Below, in pieces: positions 36,001 to 44,755 of a stretch of 64,000 nt of DNA. The notes beneath the pieces are model-generated. The model was given only the letters and a program-made list of their open reading frames with translations, was not told the origin of the DNA and did no database searches. Each line of letters opens with the position of its first letter. The first letter of the stretch is position 1. Origin of the DNA: Trissonchulus latispiculum (lineage: Eukaryota; Nematoda; Enoplea; Enoplida; Ironidae); assembly GCA_030248195.1 (NCBI GenBank), contig JASAND010022083.1, positions 1-64,000 on the forward strand, given 5' to 3'. The position numbers and the translations under genes are program-made.

Positions 36001-36079
36001 ATTTTTCCGGGGGGAAAAATTTCACCGGTGAAATTTTTCCGGGGGGAAAAATTTCTAGGGGGAAAATTTCACCGTGACA
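33058..36079. mobile_element. palindromic element with GGTGAAAT/TTTCCCCCC-array ends
   Basis: Ends TGTCACGGTGAAATTTT and its complement, followed by arrays of GGTGAAATTTTTCC/CCCCCGG (33058-33210, 35932-36079). The arms pair for about 680 bp when the solo LTR 33339-34342 is removed (TCATAAGGAGAAGG/CCTTCTCCTTATGA, then the block 34375-34745 against 35405-35795). Centre about 660 bp, noncoding. No convincing target duplication. Confidence 0.8.
33339..34342 (+). mobile_element. solo LTR
   Basis: 1004 bp starting TGTAATG and ending CATTACA (7-bp inverted ends, TG...CA), flanked by AGGC on both sides (33335-33338, 34343-34346). The other arm of the host palindrome provides the empty site (AGAAGGCCCCAG near 35805), confirming the boundaries. 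Size and 4-bp duplication fit a Ty3/Gypsy-type solo LTR. Confidence 0.85.
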
Positions 36080-36199
36080 TCCGGCGTATAAACACTAATC
36101 TGTAATTCTGAGTTTCGTATCGTTAAATTAATTTCTTTTTTCTAGGTTCAAAATTCACAAGCTTTTTTGATATCAGGACTATGGTAGCTTTTATAGGTA

Positions 36200-36283
<84 letters not shown>

Positions 36284-37510
36284 CTTTAAATTTGTTAAGC
36301 TGTTAACTACCAAAATTTTAGCTAAAATTTCCAATTGATGCAGGAGGAAAATTCGAAACAGTACGTTCTAAAAAGCAACCATCCCCGCAAATATTTTTAA
36401 CCCTTCTCATTATAATTGAGTTGAATGAAAGGAGGAAAAGTAAACAAGGTCGCCTTATTATCAACAGAGCTCATCTCTTGTTTTCAACAAATTAATTGGA
36501 AGTTATTCAGCTACCAAGCACAGTCCACTTATTTCGACGAAATCAGCAAATGATAGAGATCAGGTCATCATGTTCCACTGAAAATCCCACATGAAAATTA
36601 CCGCCTTGTTAAGAAAATTTAGCTCAAAATTTTCAGTTCTATTGGAATTTTCAAATTATATACAAAGAAAGTTATGGGTGAACGGGTGGGATTACGAACA
36701 TTTTTGAAGATGGCAAACAGTAACAGTGCACTAAAGTTTGAAGAGTATTTATTTCCATCGTTTCCATTTCAGACAATTTCAAAAACTCGAACCCATTTTA
36801 TATGAGAAAATGTTTATTTGAAACATTTCAGACCCCTAATCCCCGCTGAGACTAGAGAGCTCCAGAAGCAGTTAAGTGATATGTGCCTAATATCCTTAAG
36901 TTTCCGAATAGCTTAATCTTTTGTCAGTGACAGCAGTGACAGCAAGAAATCCAGACGTCAAACTGTGTCAGTGAAGGAAGACAAAGTTTTTCGTTTTCCT
37001 GATCAGTTATGGCAAATTATTATTCGTCAAAAATGTTAAAATGTCTAGAGTTGTGAGGAATTTTGGATTAATGTAGAAACATTACCTACTCGTCATGGTA
37101 CTGCTAAAGGGAATTATATGGTGATGACAAGAAAGTTTCCTTTCCTGGATCTGCACTTATTTATTATTTTTATTTAATTAAGTTATTTATTTGCATATTA
37201 TTATTTGATAATTTATTGTAGTTTAGTTGTGTTTGTGTATTTGGTCATGAATAAGTGTGAATGTGTGAATTCATTTAAGCTCAACGTAAACGAATTTTAA
37301 ACGAACTGGGGAAGTTTTTCTTGTTTCGTGGTGGCATTTGGTGCTTGCGGAAATCGAACAGCACCAAAATAGTAAAAAATACCCAAAAGAAAACCAGCAC
37401 CAGCACCCAAAACCCTTAAGTGTAGAAAATGAATCCGAAAGATTAATATTGTCTGGTATACGCTTTTGTCTGGCTGAACAACAATCAAACTTTCGACACA
37501 TCCATTTGGA
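36080..37510. other. intergenic, with (TA)n at 36199-36282
   Basis: Contains a long TA microsatellite interrupted by AAATA and ACA. I see no gene, LTR or tRNA in the rest. Confidence 0.5.
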
Positions 37511-38850
37511 AGTAGTAATAGGTCCTAAAATGGTGTATTATTGGGGGGGGGGGGGTTTTGGTGGTTGTGGAGGAAAGTTGGGGGGAGGTTGTGGCGGAAA
37601 ATTGGGGGGAGGTTTTTGGGGTTGTGGAGTTGGGGGGAGGTTTTTGTGGTTGTGGAGGAAATTGGGGGGAGGTTTTTGTGGTTGTGGAGTTGGGGGGAGG
37701 TTGTGGAGGAGGTGACCGGAACCACGGTCGACCCAAGGTCAAATTTCAAAGTTGACCCTTTTCGCCCGGAAAACTTTATCTAGGGGGTTTTCAGGGTCGG
37801 GGATTTCAAAAATGACCTTAGTTTTGTTCTATTTTGCAACCTCCATGCTCTAAGGGGCCCATAACCGGAACCATAGCTGACCTTAGGTCAAATTTTAAAG
37901 TTGACCATTTTCGCTCGAAAAACTTTATCTAGGGGGTTTTCGGGGCCGTAGATTTCAAAAATGACCTTAGTTTTGCTCTAATGATTAATCTCCGTGCTGA
38001 CCCATGCCCGGAACCATGGTCGACCAAAGGTCAAATTTCAAAATTGTCCATTTTCGGTCAAAAAACTTTATCTAGGGGGTTTTCGGGGTCGGGGAATTCA
38101 AAAATGACCTTAGTTTTGCTCTATTTCTTAACCTCCGTGCTGACCCATGACCGGAACCATGGGTGACCATAGGTCAAATTTCAAAGTTGTCTATTTTCGC
38201 TCGAAAAACTTTATCTAGGGGGTTTTCGGGGGTGGTAGATTCTAAAAATGATCTCAGAATTTAGCTAGGATGTAAGCTCCGCGCTGACTCTTGGTCGGAA
38301 CCATAGTTGACTCTAGGTAAAATTTCAAAATTGACCAGTTGGAAAAACTTTGGGGTAATTCGCTGTCGTAGAATTCAAAACTGACTTCAGAATTTAGCCA
38401 GGATTGAAGCTTACCTGGGACCATGACCGTCCAAATTATCACAGGACGCGACCGCTAGTGATCACCCGACTACTTTAGTCTGCAAATACAGCCAGTGGGA
38501 GATACTAACTGTGGCGAACACTACTACTACTATAGTACGGCCCATACAGGCGGATGTGTTTTATTGAAGAAAGAACAACAATACTGCACAAAAATACTAT
38601 ACAACAACACTGCACCAAAATACTGTACAACATGAACAACAACAAAAATACTGTACAACACAAAGACACGACAAGAATACACTGCACAAAATACTACACA
38701 ACAAAAATACTATACAACAACACTGCACCAAAATACTGTACAACATGAACAACAACAAAAATACTGTACAACAAAAAGACACGACAAGAATACACTGCAC
38801 AAAATAATATGCAACAAAAATACAGTACAATACTGTAAAGTTACGAGTCA
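37511..38850 (+). repeat. Polinton left terminal inverted repeat
   Basis: Tip AGTAGTAATAGG, then a G-rich block 37540-37720 (repeated GGGGGGAGGTTTTTGTGGTTG), then about five units of roughly 142 bp (CCGGAACCA marker near 37728, 37866, 38009, 38151, 38296), then ACTGTACAACA-type short repeats 38575-38840. It ends at the stop codon of the neighbouring gene, so it doubles as that gene's 3' region. Confidence 0.9.
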
Positions 38851-38852
38851 AA

Positions 38853-39365
38853 TTATCTACTAGAGTCCAAAAATGTTTGCAACAACTGTTCGGCACGGTG
38901 TCGAGAGCATTGTCGTCTGTGCTGAGATGACATTTGGGCGTGAAACCAGCAGCATGGCAACCCGTCAACATCTGAGATATCATCGAAAGTCGGGTAGCCG
39001 AAATGTTTACCACCATCATAGACAAGAATGTCCAGGTTGGCAAGCGCATGTTGTAGCCGATGATATTGTGTGGCTCCGTTGGTAATTACCACATCCACCC
39101 CATATCGATGAAGCGCTCTGCACACCTTCTCCAAAATCAATGGAGCCGTTGCAATAATTGGAGTGGTACTGCCATTCCGAAATCTGTAGAATATCGCCTG
39201 TCGACGAATGGACATCAAATGAAATATGGATGGAGGACGTGGGATATACGTTTCATGGACAGTATGTCCATTGGGTAGCAGTATTAATACCGTCATTTCC
39301 ATTGTGACGTCATCCATCTTATGCAAGTCATTCGAAACCATCGTAACAAAACCAATAGTAACCAT
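38853..39365 (-). CDS. Polinton terminal-gene family, left copy (CC..H / CS.H protein)
   Basis: 171 residues from ATG at 39365; the frame is open to an upstream ATG at 39428, but the matching leader at the right end carries a stop, and MVTIGFV aligns with MSSIGFV of the right copy, so the inner start is preferred. Conserved family features: an acidic residue in VTMEMTVLI, a His/Pro segment (HETYIPRP), VVITNGATQ, and the C-terminal GLPCCWFH...CSRHRAEQLL, a likely zinc site. The layout recalls the Maelstrom (MAEL) domain, a DEDDh-exonuclease-derived fold with E-C-H-C type residues; this is tentative. Transcribed outward, its stop abutting the terminal repeat. Paralogues: 50025-50552 and both arms of 54754-57287. 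Confidence 0.75.
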   Translation of the reverse strand: MVTIGFVTMVSNDLHKMDDVTMEMTVLILLPNGHTVHETYIPRPPSIFHLMSIRRQAIFYRFRNGSTTPIIATAPLILEKVCRALHRYGVDVVITNGATQYHRLQHALANLDILVYDGGKHFGYPTFDDISDVDGLPCCWFHAQMSSQHRRQCSRHRAEQLLQTFLDSSR

Positions 39366-39432
39366 TGTAGTGCGAACGTTAAACTGACAAACACTAGCGC
39401 TAAACACTGCCTCAGGACATAACGACATGGCA

Positions 39433-39530
39433 AAACTTGTTTTTATTGATTATGCGTCACCACTTTAAACTAGATAAAACCGGTTATGCGTCATCACTTT
39501 AAACTAGCTAAAACCAGTTATGAGTCATCA
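39433..39530 (-). promoter_or_regulatory. duplicated upstream element of the left terminal gene
   Basis: Read on the - strand, two tandem copies of a block like TCTAGTTTAAAGTG.TGACGCATAA with ACCGGTTTT between. The same block occurs twice upstream of the right terminal gene (49786-49930). Function as promoter is inferred from position. Confidence 0.5.
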
Positions 39531-39562
39531 GTGATTAATTACCTTTACACTTTTGTAACGCC

Positions 39563-39600
39563 AAATGGCGGAAACCTCGGTTAGAGGTTTATTGATTGTC
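39563..39600 (-). terminator. hairpin/poly(A) region of the left minus gene cluster
   Basis: AACCTCGGTTAGAGGTT hairpin next to a CGCCAAATGGCGGAAA block and, on the - strand, AATAAA (from TTTATT). A rearranged version sits at 48562-48617. Confidence 0.45.
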
Positions 39601-39605
39601 TTTTC

Positions 39606-39884
39606 TTAAGTCGAATCCTTGATGTAAGTGACGTAGAGCTCGACATTCTGTTTCTTGTTGAGCATCATAGCGACTTCCCGTTTTGGGAAGTGCTCAACAT
39701 CCGTCAATCCGATTGGTACCAAGCAGCCGCTGCCAGTGTTGACAATTATTGACACTTTGCTCTTTCCACTTAGCAGCTCCTCCAGTCTTCCGACCCAGCT
39801 TTCGCTATTCATTGGGACGCGATCATCAATTTGAATCCAAATCAAACCAAAGTTTGATTCTCTGTGTTGATATGGATAAATCAT
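39606..39884 (-). CDS. Polinton accessory protein, 92 aa, unknown
   Basis: ATG at 39884. Contains FGLIWIQIDDRVP, a Gly/Ser-rich SIIVNTGSGCLVPIG stretch and an acidic/basic C-terminus; no family recognised. TATAAAGG lies upstream on its strand (39950-39943), and AATAAA follows the stop. Likely an early-type accessory gene by position in the left minus cluster. Confidence 0.6.
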   Translation of the reverse strand: MIYPYQHRESNFGLIWIQIDDRVPMNSESWVGRLEELLSGKSKVSIIVNTGSGCLVPIGLTDVEHFPKREVAMMLNKKQNVELYVTYIKDST

Positions 39885-39955
39885 TGCAGTTGTCTGTTGT
39901 TGTTTGTTGTCTTTTGTAGCTTACAATTTCCAAAACGTCAATCCTTTATATTAAT

Positions 39956-40339
39956 TTAGAAGTGTCCAGCAAGAATTCGCTTGATTACAATCAAATCATT
40001 GTGATCGGTGAATTTGACTTCTTCCATTTTGTCGTAGACATAGGTTAGTCGTCGATTCTCGTCATAGCAATATTCAATGCAGTGGTCCCAATCCAGGTAT
40101 GGGCATCCAGACTTGTTCCGTTTGGTGCTGTCCGTTTCTCTACACAAATGCAAATTGCAATCAGACAATCGATGGTACAAACTTCGTCCTTTCGTTGGAT
40201 GTAGGGATAGTGCAGTCTCGTTGGACTTTGTGATTATTACATCTCGGTCGCACATGGTAACATTGAAATCATTAATGACGTAGTGAACGTCACAACCTAT
40301 CGCAAAGACTATTAAGTTTAGTGCTAGTGTCCAGATCAT
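39956..40339 (-). CDS. Polinton secreted/membrane Cys-rich protein, 127 aa
   Basis: ATG at 40339. Begins with a signal-peptide-like hydrophobic segment (MIWTLALNLIVFAIGC), followed by a domain with about seven Cys, pairs such as CNLHLC and CIEYC, and potential N-glycosylation sites. It would enter the secretory pathway; partner unknown. TATAAG lies about 20 bases upstream on its strand (40362-40357). Confidence 0.6.
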   Translation of the reverse strand: MIWTLALNLIVFAIGCDVHYVINDFNVTMCDRDVIITKSNETALSLHPTKGRSLYHRLSDCNLHLCRETDSTKRNKSGCPYLDWDHCIEYCYDENRRLTYVYDKMEEVKFTDHNDLIVIKRILAGHF

Positions 40340-40439
40340 TGTTCAGTATCCTTGTGCTTATATCCTTAACACATTCCTCTGTCGTTACGTTCTTTTTATT
40401 AACACTTGGAAACGTGATGTCATTTCATGATTGTCTATA

Positions 40440-40706
40440 TTATTTCAGCCATCGGTGACCACAATGAGTATAGATACAAATGGCACACCATATTTCTACC
40501 ACATTGCGATTTAGTCGATGTTCAGTTGTCAAGTTCCTGCAGAATTCGATAAATACATGGATTCTAGGCACAGTGACGTCATCAAATAGATGATCACATA
40601 TCTTCATTAAAGTATCAAGGGTAGGGTTTGCTTCCTTAGCCATCTGTCGTAACTCTGGATTTGAAATAGTCGTACAGTTCTTAACATAATGTAGTACCTT
40701 GTCCAT
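40440..40706 (-). CDS. Polinton accessory protein, 88 aa, unknown
   Basis: ATG at 40706, opposite in direction to the neighbouring gene at 40767. Mostly helical by composition, with several Cys and His toward the C-terminus (CAICIYTHCGH). No family recognised; possibly a small zinc-binding protein. Confidence 0.5.
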   Translation of the reverse strand: MDKVLHYVKNCTTISNPELRQMAKEANPTLDTLMKICDHLFDDVTVPRIHVFIEFCRNLTTEHRLNRNVVEIWCAICIYTHCGHRWLK

Positions 40707-40717
40707 GTCTAAATTAA

Positions 40718-40724
40718 TATAAAG
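40718..40724 (+). promoter_or_regulatory. TATAAAG box of the 40767 gene
   Basis: TATAAAG 43-49 bases before ATG 40767. The same word precedes other genes of the element (41191-41197; - strand 39950-39944). Confidence 0.45.
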
Positions 40725-40766
40725 ACCGTAAGCATAATATGTATGTATGTACGTATAAACACAGAA

Positions 40767-41165
40767 ATGGAAGTGAAGTGTTTTGTTTTTATTGGATTGA
40801 CGCTGGCAGTCTCAAGTGTCACTATATTAATCATGACGACGGCTTATGCATTTTTACCCATACCCCGGAATGACACTTTTGATCCAATTATCATTCAACT
40901 ACACCCAAACGGAGAAACAGAGTTGATTCAAAACGATCAAAGAGAAACCTTCAGTAAAAAAGCATTGCACAAAGTGCAACAGTTTTTTCATAAGTGCTTC
41001 AACCAAAACTGTAACTTAATTGAAACAGATTGTCTATTATGCCCTTATAAGGCGGAACAATATAACATTGCACTCTGTATGGCTGACGACAAGCAAGTCA
41101 TGTTTGCAAGAATTGGGTCAATGCACGTGACAAGAGAAGACCTACTGAGAATATACGAACTCTGA
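40767..41165 (+). CDS. Polinton membrane/secreted protein, about 132 aa
   Basis: ATG at 40767 gives MEVKCFVFIGLTLAVSSVTI, a signal anchor; an ATG at 40743 adds eight residues. The rest is soluble with several Cys (CFNQNC, CLLC) that could form disulphides. No homologue recognised. AATAAA follows the stop at about 41170. Confidence 0.6.
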   Translation: MEVKCFVFIGLTLAVSSVTILIMTTAYAFLPIPRNDTFDPIIIQLHPNGETELIQNDQRETFSKKALHKVQQFFHKCFNQNCNLIETDCLLCPYKAEQYNIALCMADDKQVMFARIGSMHVTREDLLRIYEL

Positions 41166-41190
41166 AAGTTAATAAAAAGACCCAAGACCA

Positions 41191-41197
41191 TATAAAG
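41191..41197 (+). promoter_or_regulatory. TATAAAG box upstream of the zinc-finger/NADAR gene
   Basis: TATAAAG 26 bases before ATG 41223. Confidence 0.45.
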
Positions 41198-41222
41198 TCA
41201 TGTACCAACTAAACACTTGTAT

Positions 41223-41312
41223 ATGCATTCGAGACAATTACGCTTTTGTACTTACTGCGGAAAGCCATACGTTAACGTCAAGTCACTGAACAACCATATT
41301 ATTATACATCAT
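41223..41312 (+). CDS. C2H2 finger segment in a different frame from the NADAR ORF
   Basis: ATG at 41223. Encodes a C2H2 finger (CTYCGKPYVNVKSLNNHIII followed by HH). The next two fingers and the NADAR domain continue in another frame beginning at ATG 41311, at the overlap CATCATGG. Either a frameshift split one gene, or these are overlapping genes, or ribosomes shift frame here. Confidence 0.5.
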
Positions 41313-41985
41313 GGTGGCGACTTGCAAAGCATGCCAGACGACCTTCGCGGACATGAAGGAGAAGCGAAGGCACATGCGAAACGGACACCCACGCTCTTGC
41401 TGTGGGCAGATCTTCAACACAATGAGAGACCTCAAATGGCACAATACTCAACACCACAAGAACAGAAAGAAGAGACAAGCAACGGACTGCATGAAAACCA
41501 AAACCAAAAGAGGAGATGACCTGATGCTGGTGTCGGACAGTCACCCATTTTCAAACTACTACAGAGCCAATTTTGTCATTTATGGTGTACCTTTTCGAAG
41601 CGTGCAACAATTTTATGTGGCAGAAAAGGCAAAATGGCTTGGCGATCATGACAACTACAACCGTGTTATGCAAGCCTGGACACCGGAAGAAGCTACTCGA
41701 ATCGGGACAACCCTATCAACCGAGTATGATGCAGAATGGCAACAATATCGTGTGCCTACAGTGGAAATGGCAGTCAGAGAGAAAGTGCGACAGAATGCCC
41801 ACATTGAGCAACTGCTACTAGATAGTGGAACTGCTCAAATTGCAGTGGCTACAATGGACCCTTACTGGGGAATTGGTATGGAAGCGAATGACAGATTAGC
41901 CCTAAACCCCAAGAACTGGCTGGGTGAAAATGTGCTTGGTAAACTACTGATGAAGATTCGAACGGAAGCCAATGGAGAAAACTAA
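41311..41985 (+). CDS. zinc-finger/NADAR-domain protein of the Polinton
   Basis: 224 residues, ATG at 41311. Residues 1-50 hold Cys/His fingers (CKACQTTF..HMRNGH; then CCGQIF..HNTQHH). Residues about 73-220 are a NADAR (YbiA-like) domain: HPFSNYY, SVQQFYVAEKAKW, PYWGIG and LGENVLGKLLMKIR. NADAR proteins act on ADP-ribose/NAD-derived compounds, and some remove ADP-ribose from guanine in nucleic acids. The Glu usually found in the SxEHYFQA.K motif, thought catalytic, is Gln here (codon CAA), so it may bind rather than cleave. In an element with virion genes an anti-defence or DNA-repair role is plausible but inferred. Confidence 0.85.
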   Translation: MVATCKACQTTFADMKEKRRHMRNGHPRSCCGQIFNTMRDLKWHNTQHHKNRKKRQATDCMKTKTKRGDDLMLVSDSHPFSNYYRANFVIYGVPFRSVQQFYVAEKAKWLGDHDNYNRVMQAWTPEEATRIGTTLSTEYDAEWQQYRVPTVEMAVREKVRQNAHIEQLLLDSGTAQIAVATMDPYWGIGMEANDRLALNPKNWLGENVLGKLLMKIRTEANGEN

Positions 41986-42056
41986 GTTGCAGAAAGCAAC
42001 AAGTGTTAATAAAAACACTTCCGCCTACCATCTAAATACCTTCTACTAGCTATTTG

Positions 42057-42698
42057 ATGGTAATGGCACTTATACCAACCCCGTTTTTGATGTTTCAGCA
42101 TCCATTTACCTGTATTGTAGCAGCTCCTACTAAAGCTGGAAAAACTACATTTGTGTCAAGACTTTTACAACATGCAAACCAAATGGTTAAACCGGAACCA
42201 GACAGAATCTTATGGTGCTATGCAGAATGGCAAGAAGCCTATGAACGACTCCCGCATGTGACGTTTCAGAAGGGATTGCCAGATTTAGAAGAACTAAAGC
42301 GCAATAAGCACTTGAACACACTGATTGTATTGGACGACCTCATGTCTGAAGTTACAAAGGATTCTAAACTGATACAGTTATTCACTCGAGGCTGCCACCA
42401 CTGGTCATGTAGTGTAATACACATTACCCAAGATATATTCTTTGCCAGAAGAACAAGCAGAATCAATGCACAATACATTGTGCTCATGAAAAATCCAGCC
42501 GATAAACTAACACCTCTTAACTTGGCGAAGCAAATGTACCCAGGAAAGGTAGACGGTTTCATGCAAGCTTTCAACCATGCTACCAGCAGACCACATGGCT
42601 ACCTACTGATTGATCTTGATCAGGCAACACCGGAGGAATTTAGAATACGAACCAACATCTTCCCAGATGAGCTGAATGGTGTTTATACGCTGAAATAA
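42057..42698 (+). CDS. A32/FtsK-like genome-packaging ATPase
   Basis: 213 residues from ATG 42057. P-loop Walker A AAPTKAGKTTFV at about residue 22-33, Walker B TLIVLDDL about 90-97, and sensor-type HITQDIFF after it. Small P-loop ATPases of this type pump DNA into capsids in Polintons, adintoviruses, virophages and large DNA viruses. AATAAA overlaps the stop region. Intact. Confidence 0.93.
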   Translation: MVMALIPTPFLMFQHPFTCIVAAPTKAGKTTFVSRLLQHANQMVKPEPDRILWCYAEWQEAYERLPHVTFQKGLPDLEELKRNKHLNTLIVLDDLMSEVTKDSKLIQLFTRGCHHWSCSVIHITQDIFFARRTSRINAQYIVLMKNPADKLTPLNLAKQMYPGKVDGFMQAFNHATSRPHGYLLIDLDQATPEEFRIRTNIFPDELNGVYTLK

Positions 42699-42762
42699 AC
42701 ATAAAAGACATAAAGACGTAAATACATAAAAACGATATTTATACTGCATATTGCCTTACATT

Positions 42763-43101
42763 ATGGCCAAGAGATTCGAAAAGAACGCTGACTACTTGAG
42801 TGTCCTTTGCAAGTGTAGCCCAAAGCAACGCAAAGCTATACTCAAAACCGCAGATAACCAACTAATTGGAACAATCTGTGACTGTGTGGAAAACGTACTT
42901 GCTGGAAAAGTACCGCTAACTGATAGCGAAAAAGGAAGACTGAAGAAGCACATAAACGTGCTAAGACGTGTACGTGAAAAGAAGAGTTTGGCCAGCAAAC
43001 GAAAGGAAATTGTACAACACGGAGGATTTTTGCCCGCAGTATTGGCTCCTCTCATTGGTGTGGTTGGAGGTCTAATTAGTGATTTGATTTTAAGAAGATA
43101 A
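42763..43101 (+). CDS. small basic virion-core-like protein
   Basis: 112 residues from ATG 42763. N-terminal half is helical and basic (SPKQRKAILK, LRRVREKKSL); the C-terminus HGGFLPAVLAPLIGVVGG is a hydrophobic, Gly-rich segment after a GG pair, as in adenain-processed core/membrane-active proteins of adintoviruses. The stop overlaps the next start (TAATGG). Confidence 0.7.
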   Translation: MAKRFEKNADYLSVLCKCSPKQRKAILKTADNQLIGTICDCVENVLAGKVPLTDSEKGRLKKHINVLRRVREKKSLASKRKEIVQHGGFLPAVLAPLIGVVGGLISDLILRR

Positions 43102-43688
43102 TGGAATACTCGATACTGGTACGACCAGACTATTTTGAACAACATGAAGAAGTAGCTGCAAAACAGATAAAACAGGCATTGCAGCAAAAGGTGCCCGATG
43201 ATGTTAAACTGGCTCTATACCGTCAAGAAAACTACCGTAATCGTCTCATCAAAGAGAAACCAAAAACCACGGTAACGGTTAAGTCAGACCTGCCAGTACA
43301 GACTCACCAAGAAACTGCTCAGACTGATCACATTATTGTCAATAACTTACCAAGGGCGGTTCAAACTAAAGGACAGATGCTGATCCAACACCTGCAAAAC
43401 ATTAGAGGGTTCAGAGTAAACGATAAAGGGGAAATTGAATATAATGGTCAAGTTGCACCAGGATCACGCATTTTTGATCTTGTGCACGATTTTGTTCGTA
43501 AACGAAAGACGAAAACAGCCCAACCAGGTGACGATTTATTTACCGAAGCTCTGCAAGATAGCAACGTACCGCGAGAATTTATAGGCAATTCTTCTCGTTG
43601 GATGGACATTGCAAAGCATAAAAAGCAAGTTGGTCGTGGTTCTAGTGTTTCAAAGGCCCTAAAACGATTAAAATGGAAGCGCTCTTAG
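43101..43688 (+). CDS. Polinton virion-associated protein, 195 aa, unknown
   Basis: ATG 43101 overlaps the upstream stop by one base; its own 3' end overlaps the integrase start by 16 bases. Charged and Gln-rich N-terminus, a folded-looking middle (MLIQHLQNIRGFRVNDKGEI), very basic C-terminus (KALKRLKWKRS). Position between core protein and integrase is typical of a Polinton gene of unknown function. Confidence 0.65.
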   Translation: MEYSILVRPDYFEQHEEVAAKQIKQALQQKVPDDVKLALYRQENYRNRLIKEKPKTTVTVKSDLPVQTHQETAQTDHIIVNNLPRAVQTKGQMLIQHLQNIRGFRVNDKGEIEYNGQVAPGSRIFDLVHDFVRKRKTKTAQPGDDLFTEALQDSNVPREFIGNSSRWMDIAKHKKQVGRGSSVSKALKRLKWKRS

Positions 43689-44755
43689 ATAAACTATACT
43701 ACAATCCAGATAAAAGCAGTGCGTTCACAGGCTTAGTACCTTTATTTAGCGCAGCAAAACGCTTTATGCCAGAAATCACCATCAAAGATGTTCGAAAATA
43801 TCTCCAGAAACAGTATACATATACAATGCACAAACCCATCAGGCGAAACTACCCAAGAAGACGCTATGTTGTTGTGGGCATAGATAAACTGTGGCAAGTT
43901 GATTTGGCTGACATGGTCCGAGTAGCTGAAGAAAATGACGGATACAAATACCTTCTTACATGCGTAGACGCATTCTCCAAATATGCCTGGGTAGTGCCAG
44001 TAAAGTCAAAATCGGGTAACGATGTGTCCACCGCCTTTCAAACCATATTGGAATGTGGTCGAAGACCGACAAACTTACAGTCAGACAAGGGAAAGGAATT
44101 TCTCAACGCCACGTTTCAGAAATTGCTCAAGACTAACAAGATTCACTTTTACACCTGTAACAATCCCGACATTAAATGCAGTCTTGTGGAGCGTTTTAAT
44201 AGGACCATCAAAACGAAACTCTTCAAGTACTTTACTAAAAACAGAACATACAAATACATTGATGTACTGCCCCAATTTGTAGCTGGTTATAACAATTCTA
44301 AACACCGAAGCATAAAAATGACCCCAAATATGGCTTCCGATCCGAAAAACCAAGAAAAAGTGACAATTAATCTGTACGGCACCCACCATCCTTTTCATTA
44401 TGCTACTCCAAAACTTAGTGTAGGTGATATTGTAAGAATTAGTCGCTCGAAGGGTATCTTTGAAAAGGGGTATCTTCCAAATTGGTCTGAAGAACTGTTC
44501 AAAATTACAAAGATTTCACCGGAGAAGCCACCCATGTACGACATTAGTGATTTGCAAGGGGAAGCTGTGGAGGGACGGTTTTACGAACAAGAACTCCAAG
44601 TTGTTACTGAACCACAAACTTACTGGGTGGAAAAAGTCATAAAAACAAGGGGGAGAGGTAAGCGAAAACAGTATTTTGTCAAGTGGCTAGGATACCCAGA
44701 CAAATTTAACAGCTGGATTGACGAAAATGACGGATTTTTACCTTCATCTACCTAG
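43673..44755 (+). CDS. Polinton retroviral-type integrase with chromodomain
   Basis: 360 residues. RNase H-fold integrase core with D77 (WQVDLAD), D138 (LQSDKGKEF) and E173 (LVERFNRT), an exact D,D35E spacing. C-terminal chromodomain about 312-360 (WVEKV...YFVKWLGYPDKFNSWI) may steer insertion to modified chromatin. Inserts the element with 6-bp duplications and could serve the satellite at 54754-57287. Overlaps both neighbours, as in a compact viral cluster. Confidence 0.95.
   Translation: MEALLDKLYYNPDKSSAFTGLVPLFSAAKRFMPEITIKDVRKYLQKQYTYTMHKPIRRNYPRRRYVVVGIDKLWQVDLADMVRVAEENDGYKYLLTCVDAFSKYAWVVPVKSKSGNDVSTAFQTILECGRRPTNLQSDKGKEFLNATFQKLLKTNKIHFYTCNNPDIKCSLVERFNRTIKTKLFKYFTKNRTYKYIDVLPQFVAGYNNSKHRSIKMTPNMASDPKNQEKVTINLYGTHHPFHYATPKLSVGDIVRISRSKGIFEKGYLPNWSEELFKITKISPEKPPMYDISDLQGEAVEGRFYEQELQVVTEPQTYWVEKVIKTRGRGKRKQYFVKWLGYPDKFNSWIDENDGFLPSST

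Noticed and set aside
33058..36079. hAT assignment with an 8-bp duplication
   Set aside because: The flanks (GAAGTCGG and TCCGGCGT) do not match; only the array-bearing terminal design is shared, so I left the class open.
37338..37783. Gly/Trp-rich and Pro/Thr-rich frames at the Polinton tips
   Set aside because: Artefacts of the G-rich tandem block; the same frames appear mirrored at 51330-51660.
41302..41544. Minus-strand 80-residue frame opposite the NADAR gene
   Set aside because: Shadow of the plus-strand coding sequence.
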